Positions 42,691 through 50,315 of a stretch of DNA of 64,000 bases are shown piece after piece (the first letter of the stretch is position 1; every line of letters starts with the position of its first letter). Below the pieces are notes generated by a model that made no database searches, had not been told where the DNA came from, and saw nothing but the letters and a program-made list of their open reading frames with translations. This DNA comes from Borborobacter arsenicus (lineage in GTDB: Bacteria > Pseudomonadota > Alphaproteobacteria > Rhizobiales > Rhizobiaceae): positions 92,810 through 156,809 of the forward strand of contig NZ_ML133510.1 in the NCBI RefSeq assembly GCF_003934165.1, given 5' to 3'. The position numbers were made by a program, and so were the translations under genes.

Positions 42691-43146
42691 ATGCTGGCAT
42701 CGCTTATCGCAAGTTTCGCGTCCGGCGAAACCTTGCTTGCCTTGCGCCGCGCGCGCATGGCGGCAATGGCCTATGCGCTGGCCGGTGTCGCCTTTTTGTG
42801 CGGCGCCGGTTTCCTTGTTGCCGCATTCTACATCTGGGCGGCCCGGCGCTATGGTGGGATCGAGGCGGCACTGGGTTTCGGCGTGGGCTTCCTGGTCCTT
42901 GGTGCAATTGTCCTGATGGTCCATAAGATCACCACAGGGTCCCGCGCGAAGCGCGCGGCGCAGCGCCGAAGCAGCGACATGACGACGATCGCGGTTGCTT
43001 CGGCCCTGGCGGTATTGCCGACGATCCTGCGCGGAAAGGCTGGCCTGGGCACCTTGGCCGCGCCGGCAGTGGCCGCGATTGCGTATGCTATCTATCGGGA
43101 AAACCGTCCGAAGCGCCCGTCCAGGGAACCGCTGGACGAGGATTGA
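42691..43146 (+). CDS. Phage-holin-superfamily (DUF1469-like) membrane protein
   Basis: Protein of 151 residues with two close N-terminal helices (MAYALAGVAFLCGAGFLVAAFYIWAA and ALGFGVGFLVLGAIVLMVH), a basic cytoplasmic stretch and a weaker third hydrophobic segment (IAVASALAVLPTIL). The double helix resembles the YqjE/holin-6 family, which usually follows YqjD/ElaB genes, just as here. Start 42691 behind GAGGGGGG. It is 29 bp downstream of the DUF883-like gene, so co-transcribed and probably under the same EcfG promoter. Not a phage lysis gene. Confidence 0.75.
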   Translation: MLASLIASFASGETLLALRRARMAAMAYALAGVAFLCGAGFLVAAFYIWAARRYGGIEAALGFGVGFLVLGAIVLMVHKITTGSRAKRAAQRRSSDMTTIAVASALAVLPTILRGKAGLGTLAAPAVAAIAYAIYRENRPKRPSREPLDED

Positions 43147-43247
43147 GAATCCCGCGGAAGCTGCCTTCCGCCCGCTACGCGACTGAATGGGACGGGAACC
43201 ATGGCTGGCGACATGCATTGACTTTCACAGATGCTGTGGAGGTCAAG

Positions 43248-43427
43248 TTGCCCAAGACAATCCCGACTGAAGAAGCGCGGCAAGGACGGCGCGGCTGGCA
43301 GGTGTTGCTGGTCCTTATCGGTGCTTTGATCCTGGCAGGCCTGGTATGGTTCGGCGTCGAGTTTTACGGCGAAGCCATCGACACCAACAGCGCCGACAGC
43401 CAATCCGTACCTGCCCAGACAGATTGA
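43248..43427 (+). CDS. Small single-helix membrane protein, 59 aa
   Basis: Short polar N-terminus (PKTIPTEEARQGRRG), one helix (WQVLLVLIGALILAGLVWFGVEFYG), acidic tail. No family recognised. The start is a TTG at 43248 with GGAGG 5 nt upstream; the frame is open from 43143 but no site supports an earlier start. It follows the holin-like gene by 101 bp and may be in the same stress operon; a weak EcfG-like site (GGAAC at 43195, N16, then CATT) lies between. Confidence 0.55.
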   Translation: MPKTIPTEEARQGRRGWQVLLVLIGALILAGLVWFGVEFYGEAIDTNSADSQSVPAQTD

Positions 43428-43563
43428 CGAGCCGTTCTGACAGCTCCCGCTATAACAAGCACTACCCTTCTCAAGAATGTGTCAGGCATGCCGCGGCGGC
43501 ACGTGTCGCCTGAGCTCTTGCCGAGGTTTGGCGCAACCTAAAAGCGCATCGCTGCAAAAATTC

Positions 43564-43589
43564 GGAACTAGAAGCGAGGGGAGGACGTT
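43564..43589 (+). promoter_or_regulatory. Predicted sigma-EcfG promoter for the PRC-barrel gene
   Basis: GGAAC at 43564-43568, 17-nt spacer, CGTT at 43586-43589, 88 bp before the ATG. The rest of the 250-bp gap 43428-43677 shows no gene. Confidence 0.7.
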
Positions 43590-43677
43590 GTGGGCATGTA
43601 GGGGCCGCGCCGGCTTCCCTGCGACGGTACAGCCAAGCGCGGCAGCGCAAACGAGTTCACGCAAAGGAGAGTTTATC

Positions 43678-44703
43678 ATGATCCGCAACCTTTTGGCCAC
43701 GACTGCCGTCGCCGTCCTGTTGGCGGGCGGAGCCTATGCCCAGGACACGACGGCGCCTGCTTCTCCTGCCCCGGCAACGGAGGCTCCGGCTGAAGCTCCG
43801 GTAACCCGCGCTGACGGTCATCTTGCCAGCAACATCATCGGTGAAACCGTCTATAACGGCACCAGTGACGACGCCGAGAACATCGGCAAGGTCAATGACG
43901 TCGTGATCGGCGCCGATGGCAAGGTTGAGGCCGTGGTGGTCGGCGTTGGCGGTTTCCTGGGCCTTGGCGAGAAGAATGTCGCCGTAAATTACGGCGAGGT
44001 TGAATGGGCCGAGCAGAACGGCGATCGCTGGCTGGTGGTGAACACCACCAAGGAGCAGCTTCAGGCCCAGGCCGATTTCGATCGCCGCGCCTATGATCCA
44101 GCTCCCGCCGATGTGAGCACTGACGGCACTGCGCCTGCAACCGACTCAACGGCGATGGCGCCTGCCGACGACACTACGACCGCTCCGTCGGATGGAACCA
44201 CTGCGGTTGCGCCGGCCGCTCCGGCTCCGGATGCAAGCGCGGAAGCCCCGGCTACGCCTACCCCTGACAGCACCGCCGAGGCCCCGGCCACGGAACCGGC
44301 TCCCGATAGCACGGCCCAGGCGCCTGCCGCCACCGACGACACGACGACTGCGGCGATCGACAAGTCGCAGCTCACCGAGGTTCCGGCCGGCGAAATCAGC
44401 TCTGAGGAACTGGTCGGAACGACCGTCTATGGCGCTGATGATGCCAATATCGGCGAAATCGGCGATGTCTTGATGTCGCAGGACGGCAAGGTTGATTCCA
44501 TCATTCTTGATGTGGGCGGTTTCCTCGGCGTTGGTGAGAAGAAGGTTGCCGTTGGCATGGACAACCTGTCCTTCATGACCGACAAGGACGGCAACAAGTA
44601 TCTCTATACCACCTTCACCAAGGAACAGCTGGATGCCCAGCCGGCCTATGATGAAAGCACCTATGCCGAGAAGCGCGACGAACAGCGCCTCATGATGCAG
44701 TAA
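43678..44703 (+). CDS. Exported protein with two PRC-barrel domains
   Basis: Exported protein of 341 residues. Signal peptide IRNLLATTAVAVLLAGGAYAQD, a Pro/Ala/Thr linker, PRC barrel 1 (about 52-130: IIGETVYNGTSDDAENIGKVNDVVIGADGK, GGFLGLGEKNVAV), a long low-complexity A/P/T/D linker (about 140-230), PRC barrel 2 (about 243-320: LVGTTVYGADDANIGEIGDVLMSQDGK, GGFLGVGEKKVAV). The two barrels share near-identical stretches, so they arose by internal duplication. Rhizobial homologues are abundant stress-induced periplasmic proteins. RBS AAAGGAGAG; EcfG promoter upstream; terminator directly after the stop. Confidence 0.85.
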   Translation: MIRNLLATTAVAVLLAGGAYAQDTTAPASPAPATEAPAEAPVTRADGHLASNIIGETVYNGTSDDAENIGKVNDVVIGADGKVEAVVVGVGGFLGLGEKNVAVNYGEVEWAEQNGDRWLVVNTTKEQLQAQADFDRRAYDPAPADVSTDGTAPATDSTAMAPADDTTTAPSDGTTAVAPAAPAPDASAEAPATPTPDSTAEAPATEPAPDSTAQAPAATDDTTTAAIDKSQLTEVPAGEISSEELVGTTVYGADDANIGEIGDVLMSQDGKVDSIILDVGGFLGVGEKKVAVGMDNLSFMTDKDGNKYLYTTFTKEQLDAQPAYDESTYAEKRDEQRLMMQ

Positions 44704-44724
44704 GGCTGCCGACAATAACCAAAT

Positions 44725-44758
44725 AAAAAGCCCGCATCGGAAACGGTGCGGGCTTTTT
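44725..44758 (+). terminator. Intrinsic terminator after the PRC-barrel gene
   Basis: AAAAAGCCCGCA (44725-44736) pairs with TGCGGGCTTTTT (44747-44758) around a 10-nt loop. The stem ends in a T-run and, read backwards, also has one, so it serves both this gene and the convergent COG0523 gene. Confidence 0.92.
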
Positions 44759-44792
44759 CATACCTGGTCGAATGGGGGCGGGCGGCCCGGAA

Positions 44793-45902
44793 TCAGGATC
44801 TCATCCCTGCAATTGCCAGCGGATTTTCGACCACCGCCGCGCGATCGGGCGTATCCACCGACGGCTGGTTGGTGACGGCTGCAAACAGGCGCCGGATATA
44901 ATCTTCCGGCATGTCGAGCGTGATCAGCACCAGCCGCGTACCGCGAAGCTGGTCCGGCCAGGCCGGTAGCCGTGCCGGCGGGTGCAGGATCTTCTGCACC
45001 CCGTGGACCACCAGCGGACGGGAAGGGTCCTCGGCGATTTCAATGATGCCCTTCATGCGTAGCAATTTCTCGCCATGGGTCGAGCGCAGCAGGTCGAGGA
45101 ACATCTCGATCGCCGAATAGGGCACCGGCCCCTCATGGACCAGCGTGAAGCTCTTTACCCGATCATCATGGCGATGATCGTGGTGATCATGGTCGTCGCC
45201 GTGATGGTGACGATGTTCGGCGTGGGTAGCCTCTTCGCCCAGCCAGCTGCGTACATCGGCTGTCTTCGTCGCCGGATCGTAAAGGCCGCATTCAAGCAAC
45301 GCGGCTCCCGTTGCGTCCCTTCCGGCGTCGAGCATGGGTGCTGACGGGTTGATCTGCCGAAGACGCGCGCGCAGCGCCGACAGTCCGGCGGCGTCGGTTG
45401 CCAGATCGGCCTTGGTGAGAACGATACGATCAGCGACCGCGGCCTGCTTTACGGCCTCGACATGGGCATCGAGCGTCGCCCCGCCATTAACGGCATCCAC
45501 GGCGGTGATGACGCCGTCGAGGCGGAATGCCTGGACGAGCGCCGGATGCCCCATGATCGACTGCAGCACGGGGGCAGGATCGGCCAGCCCCGTGGTCTCG
45601 ATCACGATCCGCTTCAAGCGCTCGATCTTGCCAGTTTGCAGGCGGTCGACCAGATCGGCCAGCGTGTCGACCAGTTCGCCGCGCACCGTGCAGCACAGGC
45701 AGCCGTCGGAAAGCTCGATGATGCCGTCCGAGGCCTTCTCGACCAGCAGGTGATCTATCGCGACGTCGCCGAACTCATTGATGATGACGGCGGTGTCGGA
45801 AAGGGCGGGGTCCCTGAGCAGGCGATTGAGCAGCGTGGTCTTGCCCGCGCCGAGAAATCCGGTCAGCACCGAAACCGGGATTGGGTAAAGAGTGGCGGCC
45901 AT
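44793..45902 (-). CDS. COG0523 (CobW-like) GTPase metallochaperone
   Basis: GTP-dependent metal chaperone of 369 residues. Walker A VLTGFLGAGKTTLLNRLL (about 12-29), the CxCC-type metal motif SDGCLCCTVRGELV (about 65-78), NKxD-like LTKADL, and a His-rich loop (AEHRHHHGDDHDHHDHRHDD, about 228-247) before the CobW C-terminal domain (SFTLVHEGPVPYSAIEMFLDLL). The His loop points to zinc rather than cobalt. It starts 8 bp after dacF ends, so the two are one operon. No Zur box was recognised. cobW is not used as a symbol because the cobalamin genes here are elsewhere. Confidence 0.88.
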   Translation of the reverse strand: MAATLYPIPVSVLTGFLGAGKTTLLNRLLRDPALSDTAVIINEFGDVAIDHLLVEKASDGIIELSDGCLCCTVRGELVDTLADLVDRLQTGKIERLKRIVIETTGLADPAPVLQSIMGHPALVQAFRLDGVITAVDAVNGGATLDAHVEAVKQAAVADRIVLTKADLATDAAGLSALRARLRQINPSAPMLDAGRDATGAALLECGLYDPATKTADVRSWLGEEATHAEHRHHHGDDHDHHDHRHDDRVKSFTLVHEGPVPYSAIEMFLDLLRSTHGEKLLRMKGIIEIAEDPSRPLVVHGVQKILHPPARLPAWPDQLRGTRLVLITLDMPEDYIRRLFAAVTNQPSVDTPDRAAVVENPLAIAGMRS

Positions 45903-45910
45903 CTTGAGTC

Positions 45911-47056
45911 TTACATCCGGCCGTCGTCGCCCTGGGCGGATTGCTGGGCCGAACCCGGTATCGGCATATCCGGACGCCAGGTGGGGATCGGCACGTCGGC
46001 GTAGTTCCTCTCGGCTTCGATCGCCGCAAAGGCCAACGGAACCGGACCCGTTGCGCCGCCGAGCGAAACCGTCACCAGTTGCGGCTCGCGCGTCATGTCC
46101 TTGAGGTGAGGCGACTTCAGGAGCAGCTTACCGTTCTTGTCGCGAATCGGTGTCCGTTCCGAGGCTGCTTTGGCGCCGCAGGCAGCCTCACGCATATCCG
46201 TGGCCACGGTTTGGCCCTCGCCGTAGGGAATAAGACCGGCAACGGTCAGCGAGCCGGAGGCAGAGGTGGCGAAACCCTGGGCCAAAAGGTCCGCCGCCTT
46301 GTCGGCGCGGCCTTGCGGCGTGATCTGGCCGAGAACGACGGCAGCCAAGGTGCGTCCGTTGCGCGTAGCCGAGCCGATGAGATTGTAGCCGGAGGCGCAG
46401 ACGAAACCAGTTTTCATGCCGTCCGCGCCGTCGAAGCGCCCGACCAGCAGATTGTAGCTTTTCATCCGGGCCTTGCCGGCTCGCAGGCCTTCAATGGCAA
46501 AATAGGGCGCATATTGCGGATATTCGACGCGGATCGCCCGGACCAGCAAGGCAAGGTCACGCGCGGTCGTATAATTGTCCGGATCGTGCAGGCCGTTGGC
46601 ATTGGTGAAATGGCTGCCGGACATGCCGAGGCGGCGGGCTTCGGCATTCATGCGCGCGGCAAAGGCAGGAATGGTGCCGCCGACATTTTCACCGACCGCG
46701 GCCGCAATGTCGTTGGCCGACTTGATCAGCATCATCTTCAGCGCATTGTCGAGCGTCATCACCGATCCTGGCTTGTAGCCCATCTTGCTTGGTGGTTCGG
46801 CAGCGGCAGTCTTGGTGACCTTGATCGGCGATTGCAGGGTCAGTTCACCGGCGTCGATGGCCCGAAAGGTGACATAGGCGGTCATCAGCTTGGTCAGCGA
46901 GGCGGGATACCAGCGCTTGAAGGCGTCCTCATGCTCCAGCACCTGCCCTGTCTTGACGTCGAACAATATGGACGGACCAGCCAGGGCCGGGCCGGCCAAC
47001 AGCAGCAGTGCCGTCAACGCCGCCGGAAATGTCTTTGGAAAAGCCCAATGTCGCAT
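45911..47056 (-). CDS. D-alanyl-D-alanine carboxypeptidase (DacF/PBP5-type, S11)
   Basis: Penicillin-binding D,D-carboxypeptidase of 381 residues that trims peptidoglycan side chains in the periplasm. Signal peptide FPAALTALLLLAGPALAGPS, then the three catalytic motifs: SxxK in YPASLTKLMTAYV (about 52-57), SxN in LIKSANDIAAAVGE and KTG in GMKTGFVCASGYN (about 215). The C-terminal part is shorter than that of E. coli PBP5. It starts 201 bp from the divergent M20 amidohydrolase; that gap holds no other feature that I can see. Confidence 0.92.
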   Translation of the reverse strand: MRHWAFPKTFPAALTALLLLAGPALAGPSILFDVKTGQVLEHEDAFKRWYPASLTKLMTAYVTFRAIDAGELTLQSPIKVTKTAAAEPPSKMGYKPGSVMTLDNALKMMLIKSANDIAAAVGENVGGTIPAFAARMNAEARRLGMSGSHFTNANGLHDPDNYTTARDLALLVRAIRVEYPQYAPYFAIEGLRAGKARMKSYNLLVGRFDGADGMKTGFVCASGYNLIGSATRNGRTLAAVVLGQITPQGRADKAADLLAQGFATSASGSLTVAGLIPYGEGQTVATDMREAACGAKAASERTPIRDKNGKLLLKSPHLKDMTREPQLVTVSLGGATGPVPLAFAAIEAERNYADVPIPTWRPDMPIPGSAQQSAQGDDGRM

Positions 47057-47257
47057 GGTTGTGTCCGAATCCGCCTTATGCCGCCCGCGCCTCTCGGCCT
47101 CCGCAAGCTCGGGAAGGCCGGGCCGATCCTCAGCAGCACGAAATTGTTCGCGTGCTATTTAGCCTATGTGACGCCAAGATGGCAAAGCGTGTACGATCAC
47201 GATTGCGCATGGTAAGAGCCGATTGACGGACCCACGGACAATGAGAGACTTATCCAC

Positions 47258-48421
47258 ATGCCGATATTGAACCGAGCCGCCGAATTGCAGGACGAGATCA
47301 CCGGCTGGCGCCGCCTGCTTCACCAGAATCCGGAACTGAATTACGACGTGTTCAAGACGGCGGAATTCGTGTCCGGCAAGCTGAAGGAGTTCGGTTGCGA
47401 CGAGGTGGTTCCAGGCATCGGCCGCACCGGTGTCGTCGGCGTCATCCGCGGCAATCTCGGCGCCGGCGCCGCCATCGGCCTGCGCGCCGACATGGACGCG
47501 CTGCCCATCGTCGAGGCGTCAGGCAAGCCCTATGCTTCCAACACGCCTGGAAAGATGCATGCCTGCGGCCATGACGGCCATACGGCAATGCTTCTGGGCG
47601 CGGCAAAATATCTCGCCGAAACCCGCAATTTCGCAGGCTCGGTCGCCGTGATCTTCCAGCCGGCCGAAGAAGGCGGCGCGGGCGGTCTGGCGATGGTGCA
47701 GGACGGCATGATGGACCGCTTCGGCATCCGCCAGGTATATGGCATGCACAATATGCCGACTTTGCCGATTGGCCAGTTCGCCATACGGCCCGGCGCGATC
47801 ATGGCGGCGACGGCCGAATTCACCATCACGGTGAAGGGCAAGGGCGGGCATGCGGCCATGCCGCATGTCGGTGTCGATCCGATCGTGGTCGGCAGCCAGA
47901 TCGTTGGCGCCTTGCAGACGATTGCCGCGCGGACCACCGATCCGATCGATTCGGTGGTGGTGTCGGTGACGAAATTCAATGGCGGCAGCGCCTATAACAT
48001 CATTCCCGAAACAGTCGAGCTCGCCGGCACGGTGCGCACGCTCAGGAAGGAAGTGGCCGCCAAGGCGCGCGAACGTATCCACGAAATCTGTGCGGGCATC
48101 GGCGCGGCCATGGGGGCGACAGTTACCGTCGCTTATGACGCCAATTACCCGGTGACCTTCAACCATGCGGAAGAGACGGCGTTCGCCATCGGAGTTGCCG
48201 AGGAGATCGCCGGCAAGGGGCAGGTGCATCCCGAAATGCAGCCGCTGATGGGCGGCGAGGATTTTTCCTATATGCTGGAGGCGCGCCCCGGTGCCTTTAT
48301 CTTTATCGGCAATGGCGACACGGCCAACCTCCACCACCCCGCCTATGACTTCAACGACGAGGCGATTGCGCACGGCGTCAGCTATTGGGTGCGGCTGGCC
48401 GAGACAGCTCTCGCTGCCTAA
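47258..48421 (+). CDS. M20-family amidohydrolase (hippurate hydrolase/N-acyl amino acid type)
   Basis: Metal-dependent amidohydrolase of 387 residues. Active-site motifs: RADMDALPI, HACGHDGHTAMLLGAAKYL (Cys/His ligands, about 100-118), PAEEGGAGGLAMVQDGMM (Glu pair, about 137), and GGEDFSYMLEARPGAFIFIGNG near the C-terminus. It splits N-acyl amino acids such as hippurate or N-acetyl amino acids in the cytoplasm; the exact substrate is open. No close operon partner: tRNA-Arg follows after 110 bp. Confidence 0.9.
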   Translation: MPILNRAAELQDEITGWRRLLHQNPELNYDVFKTAEFVSGKLKEFGCDEVVPGIGRTGVVGVIRGNLGAGAAIGLRADMDALPIVEASGKPYASNTPGKMHACGHDGHTAMLLGAAKYLAETRNFAGSVAVIFQPAEEGGAGGLAMVQDGMMDRFGIRQVYGMHNMPTLPIGQFAIRPGAIMAATAEFTITVKGKGGHAAMPHVGVDPIVVGSQIVGALQTIAARTTDPIDSVVVSVTKFNGGSAYNIIPETVELAGTVRTLRKEVAAKARERIHEICAGIGAAMGATVTVAYDANYPVTFNHAEETAFAIGVAEEIAGKGQVHPEMQPLMGGEDFSYMLEARPGAFIFIGNGDTANLHHPAYDFNDEAIAHGVSYWVRLAETALAA

Positions 48422-48531
48422 GATCTGCTGGCTGGTGTAGGAAGGTCGGCAGGCAGACGGCACCCGATCGATGATTTCCTGTCTGAAAGCCGTTGGCGAA
48501 AGCGATGGAAACGGTTATGTAGCGGCCGGTT

Positions 48532-48608
48532 GGTCCCGTAGCTCAGTAGGATAGAGCGACAGATTCCTAATCTGTAGGTCACAGGTTCGATTCCTGTCGG
48601 GATCACCA
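48532..48608 (+). tRNA. tRNA-Arg (anticodon CCT)
   Basis: Cloverleaf is readable: acceptor GGTCCCG pairs with CGGGATC, D arm GCTC...GAGC, anticodon stem ACAGA/TCTGT with loop TTCCTAA (anticodon CCT, reads AGG), T arm ACAGG-TTCGATT-CCTGT, discriminator A and encoded CCA at 48606-48608. Length 77 nt. Confidence 0.96.
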
Positions 48609-48620
48609 GCTCCTTAAATG

Positions 48621-49049
48621 TCAGCGGTCGATCTTCGTTGAGAGGATGATCGAGGACAGCGTACGCTCCACGCCCTCTAGTGCGCCGATGCGGTCGATCA
48701 ATGCGTCGAGGTCGCGCACCGATGGCGCCTCGACAATGATGATCATATCGAAGCTGCCGCTGATGGAATGCAGCGTGCGCACTTCCGGGATACGCCGCAG
48801 CACGGTCTCAACTGAAGCCGAGAGCTTCGGCAGCGCCGTCACCAGAATATGCGCGCGCACCAGGTTCCGTTCATAGTCGGGCGAAAGCCGGACGCCATAG
48901 CCGGCGATCACGCCGCTCTTTTCCAGACGCTCGATGCGGCTTTGCACCGTGGTGCGCGACACGCCCAAGCGGCGCGCCAGTTCGGCAGTCGAGGCGCGTG
49001 CGTTCTCGCGTAGCAGCCCGATCAGGGCACGGTCATTGTCGGTCGTCAT
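48621..49049 (-). CDS. Lrp/AsnC-family transcriptional regulator
   Basis: Regulator of 142 residues. N-terminal HTH (DRALIGLLRENARASTAELARRLGVSRTTVQSRIERLEKSGVIAGY) and C-terminal RAM ligand domain (ILVTALPKLSASVETVLRRIPEVRTLHSISGSFDMIIIVEA). ATG 49049 is taken; a TTG three codons earlier has no better site. It is divergent from the saccharopine-dehydrogenase-like gene with a 122-bp gap, the usual arrangement for an amino-acid-responsive regulator and its target. Confidence 0.92.
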   Translation of the reverse strand: MTTDNDRALIGLLRENARASTAELARRLGVSRTTVQSRIERLEKSGVIAGYGVRLSPDYERNLVRAHILVTALPKLSASVETVLRRIPEVRTLHSISGSFDMIIIVEAPSVRDLDALIDRIGALEGVERTLSSIILSTKIDR

Positions 49050-49171
49050 TATGGGCAATCCGTTCGGCAGATTGCCTAGATTATACCGATACTTCGTCCA
49101 ATGAAATACTGCTATCCGACAGACATCAGGGCTATCCTCTTGCGATATCGATAGTTTCGAGGGGCTCCACC

Positions 49172-50272
49172 ATGAAGACAGTCGTCATCGTCGGCGCAGG
49201 CAAGATCGGCGCAACCATCGCAACCATGCTGGCTCAAACGGGCGACTATGAAGTCACCGTGGTCGATCGCTCGCAGGCGCAACTCGATGCACTGGAACCC
49301 GGCCGCGGCATCGTTGCGCGGCAGATCGACATCGGCCAGGATGGCGCGCTCGATGCCGTTCTGGCAGACAAGTTTGCCGTGCTTAGCGCGGCTCCGTTTC
49401 ACCTCACCACCAGGATCGCCGAAGCTGCGGCGAGGGCGGGTGTTCATTATCTCGATCTTACCGAGGACGTCGCCAGCACGCGCCGTGTCAAGCAACTGGC
49501 AGAAGGCGCGCAGAGCGCCTTCATCCCGCAATGCGGACTGGCGCCGGGGTTTATTTCCATCGTTGCCAATGATCTGGCCAAACGTTTCGACACGCTGGAA
49601 AGCCTGCGCATGCGCGTCGGCGCGCTGCCGCAATATCCCTCCAACGCGCTGAACTACAATCTGACCTGGAGCACCGACGGCGTCATCAACGAATATTGCG
49701 AGCCGTGCGAGGCGATCGTCGATGGCGAACTGGTGTCGGTTCCGCCGCTGGAGGAGCGGGAGGAATTCTCGCTGGACGGCATAACCTATGAGGCATTCAA
49801 CACTTCGGGCGGGCTTGGCACGCTGTGCGAAACCTACAAGGGCAAGGTGCGCACGTTGAACTATCGCACCATCCGCTATCCCGGGCATGCCGCGATCATG
49901 AAGGCGCTACTCAATGATCTCGGCCTGCGCGACCGCCGCGACGTGCTGAAGGACATTCTGGAAAATGCCCTGCCTGCGACCATGCAGGATGTGGTGGTGA
50001 TCTTCGTGACGGTGAGCGGGCGCAAGAACGGCAGGCTCTTGCAGGAAAGCTACGCCAACAAGATCTACAGCCACATGATCGGCGATGCGATGCTGAGCGC
50101 CATCCAGATCACCACGGCGTCGGGCATTTGCGCGGTGCTGGATATGCTTGCGGACGGTAAGCTACCGGCGAAAGGCTTCGTGCGGCAGGAAGACATCACG
50201 CTGGATGCGTTCCTGGCCAATCGCTTCGGCCGCAACTACGCGCAGGCAAGCGCCACGCATCTGGCGGCGTAG
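49172..50272 (+). CDS. Saccharopine dehydrogenase-like / lysine-6-dehydrogenase-like oxidoreductase
   Basis: NAD(P)-dependent oxidoreductase of 366 residues. N-terminal Rossmann motif TVVIVGAGKIGATIATMLAQ, then the saccharopine-dehydrogenase C-terminal fold with PQCGLAPGFISIVANDLAK (about 120-138) and TWSTDGVINEYCEPCEAIVDGE. Family members act on saccharopine or on lysine side chains. ATG 49172 follows GAGGGG; an in-frame extension upstream runs through the lrp gene and is rejected. The divergent Lrp/AsnC gene is its likely regulator, so it probably serves lysine catabolism. Confidence 0.85.
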   Translation: MKTVVIVGAGKIGATIATMLAQTGDYEVTVVDRSQAQLDALEPGRGIVARQIDIGQDGALDAVLADKFAVLSAAPFHLTTRIAEAAARAGVHYLDLTEDVASTRRVKQLAEGAQSAFIPQCGLAPGFISIVANDLAKRFDTLESLRMRVGALPQYPSNALNYNLTWSTDGVINEYCEPCEAIVDGELVSVPPLEEREEFSLDGITYEAFNTSGGLGTLCETYKGKVRTLNYRTIRYPGHAAIMKALLNDLGLRDRRDVLKDILENALPATMQDVVVIFVTVSGRKNGRLLQESYANKIYSHMIGDAMLSAIQITTASGICAVLDMLADGKLPAKGFVRQEDITLDAFLANRFGRNYAQASATHLAA

Positions 50273-50281
50273 ATGACGGGG

Positions 50282-50311
50282 CTTTACCCTCCCCTTGTGG
50301 GGAGGGTAAAG
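50282..50311. terminator. Perfect 13-bp hairpin, bidirectional terminator or palindromic repeat
   Basis: CTTTACCCTCCCC (50282-50294), TTGT loop, GGGGAGGGTAAAG (50299-50311). It lies in the 43-bp gap between two convergent genes and so can end both. This CCCTCCCC-loop-GGGGAGGG unit is common between rhizobial genes. Confidence 0.8.
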
Positions 50312-50315
50312 ACGC

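Noticed and set aside
42691-43146. Holin-like protein as a sign of prophage
   Set aside because: No other phage genes nearby; the pairing with a DUF883-like gene fits the chromosomal yqjDE type.
43195-43219. GGAAC-N16-CATT as an eighth sigma-EcfG promoter
   Set aside because: The -10 differs from CGTT at a key position and lies inside a likely operon; kept only as a weak possibility in the gene note.
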